A DNA stretch of 64,000 nucleotides, from NCBI RefSeq assembly GCF_036924595.1, contig NZ_JAZHRV010000001.1, positions 3,410,001 to 3,474,000 on the forward strand, in the 5' to 3' direction. Both the position numbers and the translations under genes were made by a program. Below the pieces are notes generated by a model that was not told the origin of the DNA, made no database searches, and saw nothing but the letters and a program-made list of their open reading frames with translations. This document shows, piece by piece, positions 53,561-64,000 of this stretch. The DNA is from Bradyrhizobium algeriense. GTDB taxonomy: Bacteria; Pseudomonadota; Alphaproteobacteria; Rhizobiales; Xanthobacteraceae. Each line of letters starts with the position of its first letter. The stretch's first letter is position 1.

Positions 53561-55632
53561 TACTGGCCTCCCAAGCCGAACATGAACCAGGTGATCAGCC
53601 CCGCGACCCCGATCAGCATCGCAAAAGCATAGTGATAGAGGTAACCGGTCTGGATCTTCACCACGTTGCGGGTGACGTCGAGCACGCGCGCCGAAACGCC
53701 ATCCGGGCCGAAGCCGTCGATGACCAAGCCGTCACCCTTTTTCCAGAGGAAATAACCGATCCGCTTGGCCGGGCGGACGAAGATGAAATCATAGAGCTCG
53801 TCGAAGTACCATTTGTTGAGCAGAAACTGGTAGAGCATCTGGTGCTGGCCGGCGAGTTCGACCGGCAGATACGGCCGGCGGATGTAGAACAGCCACGACA
53901 CCAGGAAGCCCAGCACCATCATGACCGTCGGCAGGAACGCAATCGCCTGCGGAATGTGATGCATTTCATCGATGATGTGCGGGTGCATCTTGAGCGACTG
54001 GCCGAAGAACTCTTCCACGCCATGGCCCGCGAACACCTCCTTGAACGGGAAGCCGGCCAGGATGGAGCCAGCGGCGAGAATGCCGATCGGCACCAGCATC
54101 CACATCGGCGCCTCGTGAGCGGCCTCATAGTGATGCCGGTCGTGCGGCTCGCCGTGGAACGTCTTGAAGATCAGGCGCCAAGAATAGAACGAGGTCAGGC
54201 CCGCCGCGATCACCGTCATCGCGAAACCGTAGAACGCGAACGGGTTATGCGCGACATAGGCAGACTCGATGATCGCGTCCTTGGAGAAATAGCCGGCCGT
54301 CAGCGGAAAGCCGGTCAGCGCCAGCGTGCCGATCACCATCACACTATAGGTGTAGGGGATCTTGTCCTTCAGCCCACCCATGTTGCGGATGTCCTGCTCG
54401 TGATGCATCGCGTAGATCACCGAGCCTGAGCCCAAGAACAGCAGCGCCTTGAAGAAGGCGTGCGTGAACAGATGGAACATGCCGACCGAATAGGCCCCTG
54501 CCCCCATCGCCACGAACATGTAGCCGAGCTGCGAACAGGTTGAGTAGGCGACGATGCGCTTGATGTCGTTCTGCACGAGGCCGACGGTCGCCGCAAAGAA
54601 CGCGGTGGTCGCACCGAAGAACATGACGACGGCCTGCGCGTTGGGCGCGAGCTCGAACAGCGGCGACAGCCGCGCCACCATGAACACGCCGGCCGTCACC
54701 ATGGTCGCGGCGTGGATCAGCGCGGAGACCGGGGTTGGGCCTTCCATCGCGTCCGGCAACCAGGTGTGCAGCAGGAACTGGGCCGATTTGCCCATCGCGC
54801 CCATGAACAGCAACAGGCAGGTCAGCGTCAGCGCATCGGCATGCCAGCCGAAGAAATCGATGGTCTTGCCCGACAGCCCGGGCGCGCCCGCAAAAATCGT
54901 CTCGAAGTCGGTCGAGCCGATCAGCATAAAGATCGCGAAAATGCCAAGCGCAAAGCCGAAATCGCCGACACGGTTGACGATGAAGGCCTTGATTGCCGCC
55001 GCGTTCGCCGAGGGCTTGTGGTACCAGAAGCCGATCAGCAGATAACTCGCCAGACCGACGCCCTCCCAGCCGAAGAATAGCTGTACCAGATTGTCAGCCG
55101 TCACCAACATCAGCATCGCGAAAGTGAACAGCGACAGATAGGCAAAGAACCGCGGCCGGTACGGATCCTCGTCCATATAGCCGATGGAATAGAGATGCAC
55201 GAGCGAGGAGATGGTGTTGACCACCACCAGCATCACGGCCGTCAGCGTATCGACGCGCAGCGCCCACGATACCTGCAGATCGCCGGAATTGATCCAGGGG
55301 AACAGCGCGATCCTGGCGTCGTGGTGCATGAAGCCCACATCGACCAGCGTCACCCAGGATAGCGCTGCGGAAACGAATAGAAGCCCCGTCGTAATCAGCT
55401 CGGCCGCGCGCGACCCCTGCGCCGCCGGCTCCGTGACGTGGTGATCGTCATGGCCGTGATCATCATGGGCATGCTCGTCATGGGCATCGGCGGCATGCGC
55501 GTGAGCGCCATGGCTGTGATCGTGATGCTTGACCTCATCGCCGCTCGGATTGCGCGCATGCGCACCGAAGATCGCGATCAGGCCGGCCAGAATGGCGCCC
55601 AGCAGCGGCAGAAAGACAATTGCCTGAACCAT
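53560..55632 (-). CDS. nuoL: NADH-quinone oxidoreductase subunit L
   Basis: NuoL is the distal proton-pumping subunit, with the long lateral helix at its C-terminus. The 690-residue product has [20 protein letters not shown] and [18 protein letters not shown]. Odd for the family is the His/Asp-rich stretch near residues 30-65 ([18 protein letters not shown] and onwards) in the first loop; it could bind metal. Such inserts are seen in some rhizobial NuoL proteins. Confidence 0.95.
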   Translation of the reverse strand: MVQAIVFLPLLGAILAGLIAIFGAHARNPSGDEVKHHDHSHGAHAHAADAHDEHAHDDHGHDDHHVTEPAAQGSRAAELITTGLLFVSAALSWVTLVDVGFMHHDARIALFPWINSGDLQVSWALRVDTLTAVMLVVVNTISSLVHLYSIGYMDEDPYRPRFFAYLSLFTFAMLMLVTADNLVQLFFGWEGVGLASYLLIGFWYHKPSANAAAIKAFIVNRVGDFGFALGIFAIFMLIGSTDFETIFAGAPGLSGKTIDFFGWHADALTLTCLLLFMGAMGKSAQFLLHTWLPDAMEGPTPVSALIHAATMVTAGVFMVARLSPLFELAPNAQAVVMFFGATTAFFAATVGLVQNDIKRIVAYSTCSQLGYMFVAMGAGAYSVGMFHLFTHAFFKALLFLGSGSVIYAMHHEQDIRNMGGLKDKIPYTYSVMVIGTLALTGFPLTAGYFSKDAIIESAYVAHNPFAFYGFAMTVIAAGLTSFYSWRLIFKTFHGEPHDRHHYEAAHEAPMWMLVPIGILAAGSILAGFPFKEVFAGHGVEEFFGQSLKMHPHIIDEMHHIPQAIAFLPTVMMVLGFLVSWLFYIRRPYLPVELAGQHQMLYQFLLNKWYFDELYDFIFVRPAKRIGYFLWKKGDGLVIDGFGPDGVSARVLDVTRNVVKIQTGYLYHYAFAMLIGVAGLITWFMFGLGGQ

Positions 55633-55642
55633 AGCCGCGCCC

Positions 55643-55951
55643 TTAGCCCTTCATCAGATTGACGTCTTCAACCGCGATCGAGCCGCGGTTGCGGAAATAG
55701 ACCACCAGCACGGCAAGACCGATCGCAGCTTCAGCCGCCGCGACCGTCAGCACCAAAAGCGCAAACACCTGGCCGACGATGTCGCCGAGGAAGGTCGAGA
55801 ACGCCACCAGGTTGATGTTGACCGCGAGCAAGATCAGCTCGATCGACATCAGGATGACGATGATGTTCTTGCGGTTTAAGAAGATGCCGAGAATCCCGAT
55901 CGTGAACAGGATGGCGCCGACCGCGAGATAGTGTCCCAGACCGATCGTCAT
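55643..55951 (-). CDS. nuoK: NADH-quinone oxidoreductase subunit K
   Basis: The 102-residue, three-helix subunit carries the two conserved glutamates of the E-channel, in [19 protein letters not shown] and [15 protein letters not shown]. The start [14 protein letters not shown] at 55951 overlaps the nuoJ stop (ATGA) and is preferred to a start three codons upstream. Confidence 0.95.
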   Translation of the reverse strand: MTIGLGHYLAVGAILFTIGILGIFLNRKNIIVILMSIELILLAVNINLVAFSTFLGDIVGQVFALLVLTVAAAEAAIGLAVLVVYFRNRGSIAVEDVNLMKG

Positions 55952-56586
55952 TTCACCCACTCCGCCGCATCCGCATCCTGCAGGCCCTGCCCGGACGCCA
56001 CCTGGCGCACGGCCATCGCGAGCTCCGGCGTCCGCGCGTTCTGCACGTTGATGTCCTGCCGCTTGACCTTCGCCTTGTGGCGCAGCGTCAGCACGATGGC
56101 GCCGATCATGGCCACCAGAAGCACCATGCCGGCGATCTGGAAGTAGTGGATGTACTTCGTATAGAGCACCAGCCCGAGCGCCTCGGTGTTGCTGACATTG
56201 GTCGGGATCGCCGCCGTGATCTGCTTGACGGTGCCGGGACTGATAACCCAGCCGCCGGCAACCAGCAGCAGTTCGGCCAGGAAGATGCCGCCGATCACGA
56301 GGCCGATCGGCAGATATTCCAGAAAGCCTTCGCGCAACTCGGTGAAATCGACGTCGAGCATCATGATCACGAACAGGAACAGGACGGCGACCGCGCCGAC
56401 ATAGACCACGATCAGCATCATCCCGAGGAATTCGGCGCCCAACAGGATGAACAGGCCGGAAGCGTTGACGAACGCCAGGATCAGGAACAGCACGGAGTGC
56501 ACGGGATTGCGCGACACAATCACCATGACCGCCGACGCCACGCAGACGCCGGCAAAGAGATAGAAGAACAGCGCGGTCAGGATCAT
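55948..56586 (-). CDS. nuoJ: NADH-quinone oxidoreductase subunit J
   Basis: The 212-residue subunit has five membrane helices. The third holds [20 protein letters not shown] with the pi-bulge residues involved in quinone-driven conformational change. The C-terminal cytoplasmic tail ([20 protein letters not shown]) is typical of alphaproteobacteria. It lies nine bases after nuoI and overlaps nuoK by four. Confidence 0.95.
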   Translation of the reverse strand: MILTALFFYLFAGVCVASAVMVIVSRNPVHSVLFLILAFVNASGLFILLGAEFLGMMLIVVYVGAVAVLFLFVIMMLDVDFTELREGFLEYLPIGLVIGGIFLAELLLVAGGWVISPGTVKQITAAIPTNVSNTEALGLVLYTKYIHYFQIAGMVLLVAMIGAIVLTLRHKAKVKRQDINVQNARTPELAMAVRQVASGQGLQDADAAEWVK

Positions 56587-56595
56587 GCCCTCACC

Positions 56596-57090
56596 TCACC
56601 GGTACGGCGCGTCGAGTTCGATTGCTTTCGCAATCTCGCGCTCCCAGCGATCGCCATTGGCGAGCAGTTTCGCCTTGTCATAGTAGAGTTCCTCGCGGGT
56701 CTCGGTCGCGAATTCGAAATTCGGTCCCTCGACGATGGCATCGACCGGGCAGGCTTCCTGGCACAGGCCGCAATAGATGCATTTCACCATATCGATGTCG
56801 TAGCGCACGGTGCGGCGGGTGCCGTCGTTGCGGCGCGGGCCGGCCTCGATGGTGATCGCCTGCGCGGGGCAGATCGCTTCGCACAGCTTGCAGGCGATGC
56901 AGCGCTCTTCGCCGTTCGGATAGCGGCGCAGCGCGTGCTCGCCGCGGAAGCGCGGCGAGATCGGGTTCTTCTCGAACGGATAGTTGATGGTCGGCTTCGG
57001 CTTGAAGAAATAGCGCATGGCGAGAAAGAACGCCGATACGAATTCGCTCAAGAGAAGCGCCCGGGCGGTTGCGTTGACGTTGACACTCAT
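56596..57090 (-). CDS. nuoI: NADH-quinone oxidoreductase subunit I (two 4Fe-4S clusters)
   Basis: The 164-residue start at 57090 ([20 protein letters not shown]) matches the family; a longer frame reaches back into nuoH. Two CxxCxxCxxxCP sites bind N6a and N6b: [16 protein letters not shown] and [16 protein letters not shown]. The N-terminal helix anchors it on the membrane arm. NuoI links the peripheral arm to the quinone site. Confidence 0.96.
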   Translation of the reverse strand: MSVNVNATARALLLSEFVSAFFLAMRYFFKPKPTINYPFEKNPISPRFRGEHALRRYPNGEERCIACKLCEAICPAQAITIEAGPRRNDGTRRTVRYDIDMVKCIYCGLCQEACPVDAIVEGPNFEFATETREELYYDKAKLLANGDRWEREIAKAIELDAPYR

Positions 57091-57097
57091 GACGGCC

Positions 57098-58168
57098 TCA
57101 CTTCGGCGCGATGCCGGCGAATTGCAGCACGCCGGCCACAATCACCACCATCGCCAGCGACAGCGGCAGGAACACTTTCCAGCCGAGCCGCATCAGTTGA
57201 TCGTAGCGGTAGCGCGGCACGATCGCCTTCGCCATCGCGAACAGGAAGAACATGAAGAACACTTTTAGCGCGAACCAGATCACGCCGGGGATCCAGTTGA
57301 ACGGCGGCAGGTCCACCGGCGGCAGCCAGCCGCCGAGGAACATGATCGTCGCCAGCGCGCACATCGTGGTGATCGCGACATATTCGCCGAGCATGAACAG
57401 CAGATACGGCGTCGAGCCGTATTCGGTCATGAAACCCGCGACCAGTTCGGATTCCGCCTCCACCAGATCGAACGGCGGGCGGTTGGTTTCGGCCAGCGCC
57501 GAGACGTAGAACACCACGAACATCGGGAACAGCGGCCACACATACCAGTTCAGGATGGTGAGCTGCGGCAGGCCGATCAGACTGGCGAAGCCGCGGGTGT
57601 TCTGCGCTTCCACCAAGGCCGAGAGATTGAGCGAGCCGGCGCACAGCAAGACGGTGATGATGACGAAGCCGATCGAGACTTCGTAGGACACCATTTGCGC
57701 CGCGGAACGAAGCGCGGCCAGGAACGGATATTTCGAATTCGACGACCAGCCGGCCATGATGACGCCGTAGATCGACAGCGACGAGATCGCGAAGATGTAG
57801 AGCACGCCGACATTGATGTCGGAGATGACCCAGCCGAGATCCATCGGGATGACGGCCCAGGCGGCCAGCGCCAGCACGCAGGACACCAGCGGCGCCAGCA
57901 GGAACACGCCCTTGTTGGAGCCGGAGGGAATGACCGGTTCCTTCAGCACGAATTTGAGCAGATCCGCGAAGGATTGCAGCAAGCCCCAGGGGCCGACGAC
58001 GTTGGGGCCGCGGCGGATCTGCACCGCCGCCCAGATCTTGCGGTCGGCGAGCAGGATGTAGGCGATCGCGATCAGGAGCACGACGAGCAGCAGGACGCTC
58101 TGCGCGACCATGACGATCAGCGGCCAGAGAAAACCGGTCCAGAACGAGCTTGCGAAGAAATCAGCCAT
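57098..58168 (-). CDS. nuoH: NADH-quinone oxidoreductase subunit H
   Basis: The 356-residue subunit has eight membrane helices and forms much of the quinone chamber. [20 protein letters not shown] and the charged [20 protein letters not shown] loop are the family's two signature motifs. It precedes nuoI by seven bases and follows nuoG by ten. Confidence 0.96.
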   Translation of the reverse strand: MADFFASSFWTGFLWPLIVMVAQSVLLLVVLLIAIAYILLADRKIWAAVQIRRGPNVVGPWGLLQSFADLLKFVLKEPVIPSGSNKGVFLLAPLVSCVLALAAWAVIPMDLGWVISDINVGVLYIFAISSLSIYGVIMAGWSSNSKYPFLAALRSAAQMVSYEVSIGFVIITVLLCAGSLNLSALVEAQNTRGFASLIGLPQLTILNWYVWPLFPMFVVFYVSALAETNRPPFDLVEAESELVAGFMTEYGSTPYLLFMLGEYVAITTMCALATIMFLGGWLPPVDLPPFNWIPGVIWFALKVFFMFFLFAMAKAIVPRYRYDQLMRLGWKVFLPLSLAMVVIVAGVLQFAGIAPK

Positions 58169-58178
58169 CAGATCACGC

Positions 58179-60257
58179 TCACTCCGCTGCCGTCAGCATC
58201 TTCCCGGACGCAAGCCGGGAGCATTCCGCCATCACCGCCGAGGCCCGGGCGATCGGGTTGGTCAGATAGAAATCCTCGACCGAACTCTTGAACGGGGTCT
58301 TGTCGACCTTGCCGCCCTTCTTACCCGCCAGCGCCTTGACGTCACTGGCCTTGCCGGCCTCGATCTGGTCGATCCGCATCAGATACGGCACGGCCTTGAA
58401 CAGGGCCTGACGCAGTGCCCCGAGCGAATCATAGGGTAGCTTCTTGCCGAGAACGTCCGACAACGCCCGGACGATCGCCCAGTCCTCGCGCGCCTCGCCC
58501 GGAGGGAACGCCGCGCGGTTCGCGATCTGCACCCTGCCCTCGGTATTGACGTAGAGGCCGGATTTTTCGGTATAGGCCGCGCCGGGCAGGATGACATCGG
58601 CGCGGTGCGCGCCGCGGTCGCCATGGGTGCCGATATAGACCACGAACGTACCATCGGGCACTTTCACTTCATCCGCGCCGAGCAGGAACAGCACGTCGAG
58701 CGTGCCGAAGGTCGTCATCTGCGCCAGGCTGAGGCCGCCTTTGCCGGGCGCGAAGCCGATATCGAGCGCGCCCGCGCGAGACGCCGTATCCTGCAGCACG
58801 GCAAAGCCGTTCCAGCCATCCTTGAGCGCGCCCGTGCCTGCCGCGACCTTGGCCGCCAGCGCCAGCACCGCCGCGCCGTCATGCCGCGAAAGCGAGCCGG
58901 CGCCGACCAGCACGATCGGGTGCTTGGCGCCCTTCAGCACCTCGGCGAAGGAATGCTTGCCGGTTGCGAGTTCACCGAGCGTATCGGTGCCCGCGCCGAG
59001 ATAGTCGTACTCATAGGTGAGATCGGCCTTGGCGCCGATCACGCCGACCTTGAGCTGGCCCGTGCGCCAGCGCTTGCGGATGCGCGCGTTGAGGACGGCG
59101 GCTTCCTTGCGCGGGTTGGCGCCGATAATCAGGAGCGCATCGGCCTGTTCGATCCCGGCAATGGTCGGGTTGAAGATCCAGGTCGCCCGTCCCGCCTTGG
59201 CGTCGAAGGCGTCGCCGCCCTGCACGGCCAGATTGGTCGAACCGTACTGGCCGAGCAGATCCTTGAACGCGAACATCTCCTCGACGGCGGCGAGATCGCC
59301 GGCAATGGCGCCGATCCGCTTGCCGTCGCTCATCTTGACCTTGGCCGCAACCGCCGCGAACGCCTCCTGCCACGACGCGGCGCGCAGCTTGCCGTTGTCG
59401 CGGATATAGGGCCGGTCGAGCCGCTGCGTGCGCAGGCCGTCGACGACGTGGCGGGTCTTGTCCGAAATCCATTCCTCGTTCACGGCCTCATTGATGCGCG
59501 GCAGGATCCGCATCACCTCACGGCCGCGGGTATCGACGCGGATTGCCGAGCCAACGCCATCCATGACGTCCACCGACTGGGTCTTGCCAAGCTCCCATGG
59601 GCGCGCGGCGAACGCAAACGGCTTCGAGGTCAGCGCGCCCACGGGGCAGATATCGACGAGGTTGCCCTGCAATTCCGAGGTCAGCGCCTGCTCCAGATAG
59701 GTCGTGATCTCCATGTCTTCGCCGCGGCCGGTCGCGCCCATCTCGGGGACGCCGGCGACTTCGGCGGAGAAGCGGACGCAGCGCGTGCACTGGATGCAGC
59801 GGTTCATCGAGGTCTTGACCAGCGCGCCGAGATATTTGTCCTCGACCGCCCGCTTGTTCTCGGCAAAGCGCGAGGTGTCGACGCCGTAGCCCATCGCCTG
59901 GTCCTGCAGATCGCACTCGCCGCCCTGGTCGCAGATCGGGCAATCCAGCGGGTGGTTGATCAGCAAGAATTCCATCACGCCTTCGCGCGCCTTCTTCACC
60001 ATCGGCGAACGGGTCGAGATTTCCGGCGGCTCGCCCTTCGGACCGGGCCGGCAGTCGCGCACGCCCCAGGCGCAGCTTGCGACCGGCTTCGGGCCGCCCT
60101 TCACCTCCACGAGGCACATCCGGCAATTGCCGGCGATCGACAGCCGCTCGTGGTAGCAGAAGCGCGGAATTTCGGCGCCCGCGGCCTCGCACGCCTGCAG
60201 CAGCGTGAACTCTGCGGGTACATCGATCTCTTTGCCGTCGATGATGAGTTTGGTCAT
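58179..60257 (-). CDS. nuoG: NADH-quinone oxidoreductase subunit G
   Basis: The 692-residue peripheral-arm subunit carries one 2Fe-2S cluster ([19 protein letters not shown]) and 4Fe-4S clusters bound by [20 protein letters not shown] and [17 protein letters not shown] molybdopterin-oxidoreductase-like domain without cofactor follows from residue 220. The extra fourth cluster of E. coli NuoG (N7) does not appear to be present. A small extra gene separates it from nuoF. Confidence 0.96.
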   Translation of the reverse strand: MTKLIIDGKEIDVPAEFTLLQACEAAGAEIPRFCYHERLSIAGNCRMCLVEVKGGPKPVASCAWGVRDCRPGPKGEPPEISTRSPMVKKAREGVMEFLLINHPLDCPICDQGGECDLQDQAMGYGVDTSRFAENKRAVEDKYLGALVKTSMNRCIQCTRCVRFSAEVAGVPEMGATGRGEDMEITTYLEQALTSELQGNLVDICPVGALTSKPFAFAARPWELGKTQSVDVMDGVGSAIRVDTRGREVMRILPRINEAVNEEWISDKTRHVVDGLRTQRLDRPYIRDNGKLRAASWQEAFAAVAAKVKMSDGKRIGAIAGDLAAVEEMFAFKDLLGQYGSTNLAVQGGDAFDAKAGRATWIFNPTIAGIEQADALLIIGANPRKEAAVLNARIRKRWRTGQLKVGVIGAKADLTYEYDYLGAGTDTLGELATGKHSFAEVLKGAKHPIVLVGAGSLSRHDGAAVLALAAKVAAGTGALKDGWNGFAVLQDTASRAGALDIGFAPGKGGLSLAQMTTFGTLDVLFLLGADEVKVPDGTFVVYIGTHGDRGAHRADVILPGAAYTEKSGLYVNTEGRVQIANRAAFPPGEAREDWAIVRALSDVLGKKLPYDSLGALRQALFKAVPYLMRIDQIEAGKASDVKALAGKKGGKVDKTPFKSSVEDFYLTNPIARASAVMAECSRLASGKMLTAAE

Positions 60258-60264
60258 TGCGGTC

Positions 60265-60759
60265 TCAGGTCTTTCCCAGCTTGCAGTCTGGCGGTGTAAC
60301 GCTGGCGGTCTTCAGCGACGTCTTGATCCATTGCTGGGTCTCGGCGCCATAGGTCGCGAGATAGGCCGGCTGCGCCGCGCTCTTCTCGCACAGGAACGGC
60401 AGATGCGGCTTCAGGTCGTAGTCGCAGGAGGCCAGCCACTCGCGCTTTCCCGCGAAGGCACCGATCGCCTCCTCGCAGGCGTAAAGGAAGTAGGTGACGA
60501 AGCTCTCGTACTGCACCTGCTCGTCGCGCCCCGTAGCCTTGATCTTCTCGTAGTCCGGCTGCGCGAACTTCGGATTCTTGAATGCCAGATCGGTGTACCC
60601 CAGAAACGCCTGCCGCGCGCTGGTGGCGCGGTTGTTGGTGCGGATCTCGTTGATCTGGAACAGGATCGCAACAAAGCCGAGCAGCGCCACGGCTGCCTGC
60701 GCCATCTGCGCCAGCGTCCCGTATCTCTGCCACCAGAAGCTCGGTTGCGACATCGTCAT
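60265..60759 (-). CDS. Membrane-anchored protein between nuoF and nuoG, unknown function
   Basis: The ATG at 60759 lies two bases after the nuoF stop and gives 164 residues. An N-terminal helix (QMAQAAVALLGFVAILFQIN) follows a short basic-aromatic start. The soluble part is helical, with several cysteines (FLYACEEAIG, WLASCDYDLK, LPFLCEKSA, PPDCKLG). No complex I subunit or assembly factor family is recognised. Its tight fit in the operon guarantees coexpression, so an accessory role in complex I is possible. It may also be a hitchhiker. Confidence 0.72.
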   Translation of the reverse strand: MTMSQPSFWWQRYGTLAQMAQAAVALLGFVAILFQINEIRTNNRATSARQAFLGYTDLAFKNPKFAQPDYEKIKATGRDEQVQYESFVTYFLYACEEAIGAFAGKREWLASCDYDLKPHLPFLCEKSAAQPAYLATYGAETQQWIKTSLKTASVTPPDCKLGKT

Positions 60760-60761
60760 CC

Positions 60762-62087
<1,326 letters not shown>

Positions 62088-62106
62088 GACTTGAAGCTTC
62101 CTCAGA

Positions 62107-62322
62107 TCAACGATTGGACTGCGCGTAAGCGAGACCCGCGGCGCATCCGCCGAAGGTCAACGCCCACAACAGGCTGGATTCGAGCGTCGCGCTCAGCGCG
62201 TAACGCTGCAGCAGAAAAATGAAAACGGCCGCCGCGATGGCGTGCATGCCGATATAGCGCCAGTTCTTCATCGCGCTGACCCTTCCCTGCCCGACCACGG
62301 GCAATGTGCCGTCACGCTTCAT
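62107..62322 (-). CDS. 71-residue membrane protein between nuoE and nuoF, unknown function
   Basis: The ATG at 62322 overlaps the nuoE stop by four bases (ATGA). The product has a short basic N-terminus ([14 protein letters not shown]) and two predicted membrane helices ([20 protein letters not shown] and [19 protein letters not shown]). The longer frame to 62511 runs through nuoE and was rejected. No family is recognised. Translational coupling to nuoE makes expression with complex I certain if the start is right. Confidence 0.68.
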   Translation of the reverse strand: MKRDGTLPVVGQGRVSAMKNWRYIGMHAIAAAVFIFLLQRYALSATLESSLLWALTFGGCAAGLAYAQSNR

Positions 62323-62930
62323 GTGGTTTCCTTCAGCGTCGTCGGCCCGCCCACCGGCGCCGAGAACTGACGGTCGATCTGCGGTCCCGGCTTCGGCGGA
62401 TTGCCTGACGCGAAGCCGTCGAGCACCTTGCCGAAGTTTTCCTTGGTCAGGTCCTCGTAGGTGTCCTTCCAGATCAGCACCATCGGCGCATTCACGCAGG
62501 CGCCCAGGCACTCGACCTCTTCCCAGCTAAAATTGCCGTCCTTCGACAGATGGAAGGGATCGTGATGGATGCGGCTCTGGCACACCTTGATGATGTCCTC
62601 GGCGCCGCGCAGGCGGCACGGCGTGGTGCCGCAGACCTGCACATGGGCTTTCTTGCCGACCGGCTGCAGTTGAAACATCGTGTAGAAGGTCGCCACTTCC
62701 AGCACGCGGATGTAGGGCATTTCGAGGAGGTCGGCGACGGCGCGGATCGCGGCCTCCGAAACCCATCCCTCATGCTGTTCCTGGACGCGCCACAGGATCG
62801 CAATCACTGCGGACGCCTGGCGACCCGGCGGATACTTTTCGATCTGCGCCTTGGCCCAGGCGAGGTTCTCTTCCGAGAACGTGAAGCTCGCGGGCTGCAA
62901 TTCCTTCGGTGCGAGGCGGCGGACGGACAT
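62319..62930 (-). CDS. nuoE: NADH-quinone oxidoreductase subunit E (2Fe-2S)
   Basis: The 203-residue thioredoxin-like subunit binds cluster N1a through [18 protein letters not shown] and [13 protein letters not shown]. The N-terminal helical part has [20 protein letters not shown]. The C-terminus carries a 30-residue tail ending [11 protein letters not shown]. It lies 11 bases after the FkbM gene. Confidence 0.95.
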   Translation of the reverse strand: MSVRRLAPKELQPASFTFSEENLAWAKAQIEKYPPGRQASAVIAILWRVQEQHEGWVSEAAIRAVADLLEMPYIRVLEVATFYTMFQLQPVGKKAHVQVCGTTPCRLRGAEDIIKVCQSRIHHDPFHLSKDGNFSWEEVECLGACVNAPMVLIWKDTYEDLTKENFGKVLDGFASGNPPKPGPQIDRQFSAPVGGPTTLKETT

Positions 62931-62941
62931 CGTTCAGTCTC

Positions 62942-63901
62942 TCATTGCACGCGGCGCCCGGCTTTCGCATTGAGCGCATCGATCCGGGCGAGCCAGAATG
63001 CGCTTGCGGTGCCGAACACGTTGTAGCCGACATGGGTTGAAACCTTGATCCGGTCCAGAATCGAAAGGTCGGTCACGGTTTCAAGGCGATTGCTGCGCGG
63101 GTCGTAGACGATCAGCTTCAGCGGAGTCTGTTCGAGCATGTAGCGCGACACGGTGTGCTGGGGATCGTTGCCGTGTTCCTCACAGAGCAGCACGCTGTCA
63201 CCCTGCATCAACCGCACGCCGCCCTTCATGGCCTCGATCTCGACGCCCTCGACGTCAAGCTTGATCAGATATTTGCCGCCGGGGGCGACCTTGCCGTCGT
63301 CGAGCAGGTTATCCAGCGCGATGACAGGCACCTCCTCGCCATCAGACTGGTCGCCGGCGATGCTGAAGGCCTCATGCTTGGTGCCGGACAGCCGCGCGGT
63401 GCCGCGTGTCGCGCCGATCGCGCATTTCATGGCTTCGAAGCGATTGCCGTTGATTTTGGCGTTGTTGGCAAGCTTCGGAAAATTCTGCCCTGACGGTTCG
63501 ATCGCGATCGCCCTGCGCGAACCAAACGGCTTGCTCGATACCAGGACCGACCAGTAGCCGTAATTGGCGCCGCAATCGAGCAGCGTGTAGTCGACGTCGG
63601 CGGAATCCTTGAACAGCAACTCGAGTTCGTTCTCGTAATGGTAGGTGCGGTTGAGCAGCTTGCTCCAGTAGCCGTCGCCATAGGGAAACTCGAAGGTCGC
63701 GTCGGGATTGAGTTTGATCTGGATGCCGCGCTCGGGCAGCGTCGTGCGCAGGAGATTGGCGCACATATTGTAGCCGCGGTGCGAAAAATTCGACGCCACC
63801 TTCGAACCCAGCACCAGCGCAATCGCGGCCAAACGCTCCCACGCGTTCGCGCCAACGAGCGCGCCCGAAGCCCGGTCAAACTGGATGGGCGCCTGCGCCA
63901 T
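62942..63901 (-). CDS. FkbM-family methyltransferase inserted between nuoD and nuoE
   Basis: The ATG at 63901 overlaps the nuoD stop (TGATG) and gives 319 residues. VDYTLLDCGANYGYWSVLV is the SAM-binding motif, followed by AIAIEPSGQNFPKLANNAKI and the FkbM signature LIKLDVEGVEIEAMKGGVRL. FkbM enzymes are mostly O-methyltransferases of sugars and lipids. No sugar-modifying gene is nearby. The position implies coexpression with complex I, but the acceptor is unknown. Confidence 0.86.
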   Translation of the reverse strand: MAQAPIQFDRASGALVGANAWERLAAIALVLGSKVASNFSHRGYNMCANLLRTTLPERGIQIKLNPDATFEFPYGDGYWSKLLNRTYHYENELELLFKDSADVDYTLLDCGANYGYWSVLVSSKPFGSRRAIAIEPSGQNFPKLANNAKINGNRFEAMKCAIGATRGTARLSGTKHEAFSIAGDQSDGEEVPVIALDNLLDDGKVAPGGKYLIKLDVEGVEIEAMKGGVRLMQGDSVLLCEEHGNDPQHTVSRYMLEQTPLKLIVYDPRSNRLETVTDLSILDRIKVSTHVGYNVFGTASAFWLARIDALNAKAGRRVQ

Positions 63902-64000
63902 CACCTATCGACCTCTCCGAACACGATATCGAGCGAGCCGAGAATGGCGGAGACGTCGGCGAGCAGATGGCCTTTGCAGATAAAATCCATCGCTTGCAGA
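63901..64000 (-). CDS. nuoD: NADH-quinone oxidoreductase subunit D (C-terminal end, partial)
   Basis: The last 32 codons of nuoD are visible on the minus strand, reading [20 protein letters not shown] then [10 protein letters not shown] and TGA at 63901-63903. This is the conserved 49-kDa subunit C-terminus that lines the quinone site. The gene begins outside the window. Confidence 0.9.
   Translation of the reverse strand, partial: LQAMDFICKGHLLADVSAILGSLDIVFGEVDR

Overview
The window is a high-GC chromosomal segment from an alphaproteobacterium of the Rhizobiales. Bradyrhizobium or a close relative fits best. The evidence is the housekeeping gene order, a run of DUF3551 genes, a copper gene set in the order of the Bradyrhizobium pcu operon, and GCATGATC-ended palindromic repeats. 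No tRNA, rRNA, CRISPR array, intact insertion sequence or prophage was seen.

Positions 1-14,990 hold an envelope and translation block on the minus strand. Read in transcription order it is rpsB, tsf, pyrH, frr, uppS, cdsA, dxr, rseP, bamA, lpxD, fabZ, two inserted genes (a histidine phosphatase and a small exported protein), lpxA and a partial lpxI. It joins ribosome supply and UMP synthesis to undecaprenyl, phospholipid, isoprenoid and lipid A synthesis and to outer-membrane protein assembly. A candidate promoter and a structured leader precede rpsB.

Positions 15,000-26,900 are mixed. They carry a secreted caspase-fold protein lacking its catalytic dyad, a YbaK-type tRNA deacylase, a CBS-pair protein, a lipoprotein and dnaE. 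A 32-codon membrane-peptide gene lies under two LexA boxes. Two small unrelated ORFs share a leader sequence. An outer-membrane beta-barrel gene and a tandemly duplicated DUF3551 cluster follow. lolD, lolC and proS occupy 26,900-30,300.

Positions 30,300-47,300 look accessory. A pcu-like copper operon (CopC-CopD, YcnI, PCuAC) has lost most of its TonB receptor gene in a deletion that also clipped the upstream DUF2946 gene. Beside it lies an intact module of DUF2946, TonB receptor, Cys/His-rich beta-propeller and TlpA-like thioredoxin. Next come a globin gene broken by a palindromic repeat, a ribose-type sugar ABC transporter, a 5-methylthioribose kinase-like gene, a methyltransferase flanked by a duplicated gene fragment, and a PilZ protein.

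Positions 47,360-64,000 (minus strand) hold the respiratory complex I operon nuoD(partial)-E-F-G-H-I-J-K-L-M-N, followed by birA, rnj, mce and a DUF1467 gene. Three non-nuo genes lie inside it: an FkbM methyltransferase coupled to nuoD, a 71-residue membrane protein between nuoE and nuoF, and a 164-residue membrane-anchored protein between nuoF and nuoG.

The most interesting candidate is the 32-residue, LexA-controlled membrane peptide at 23,199-23,297. It resembles in design the SidA cell-division inhibitor of Caulobacter.
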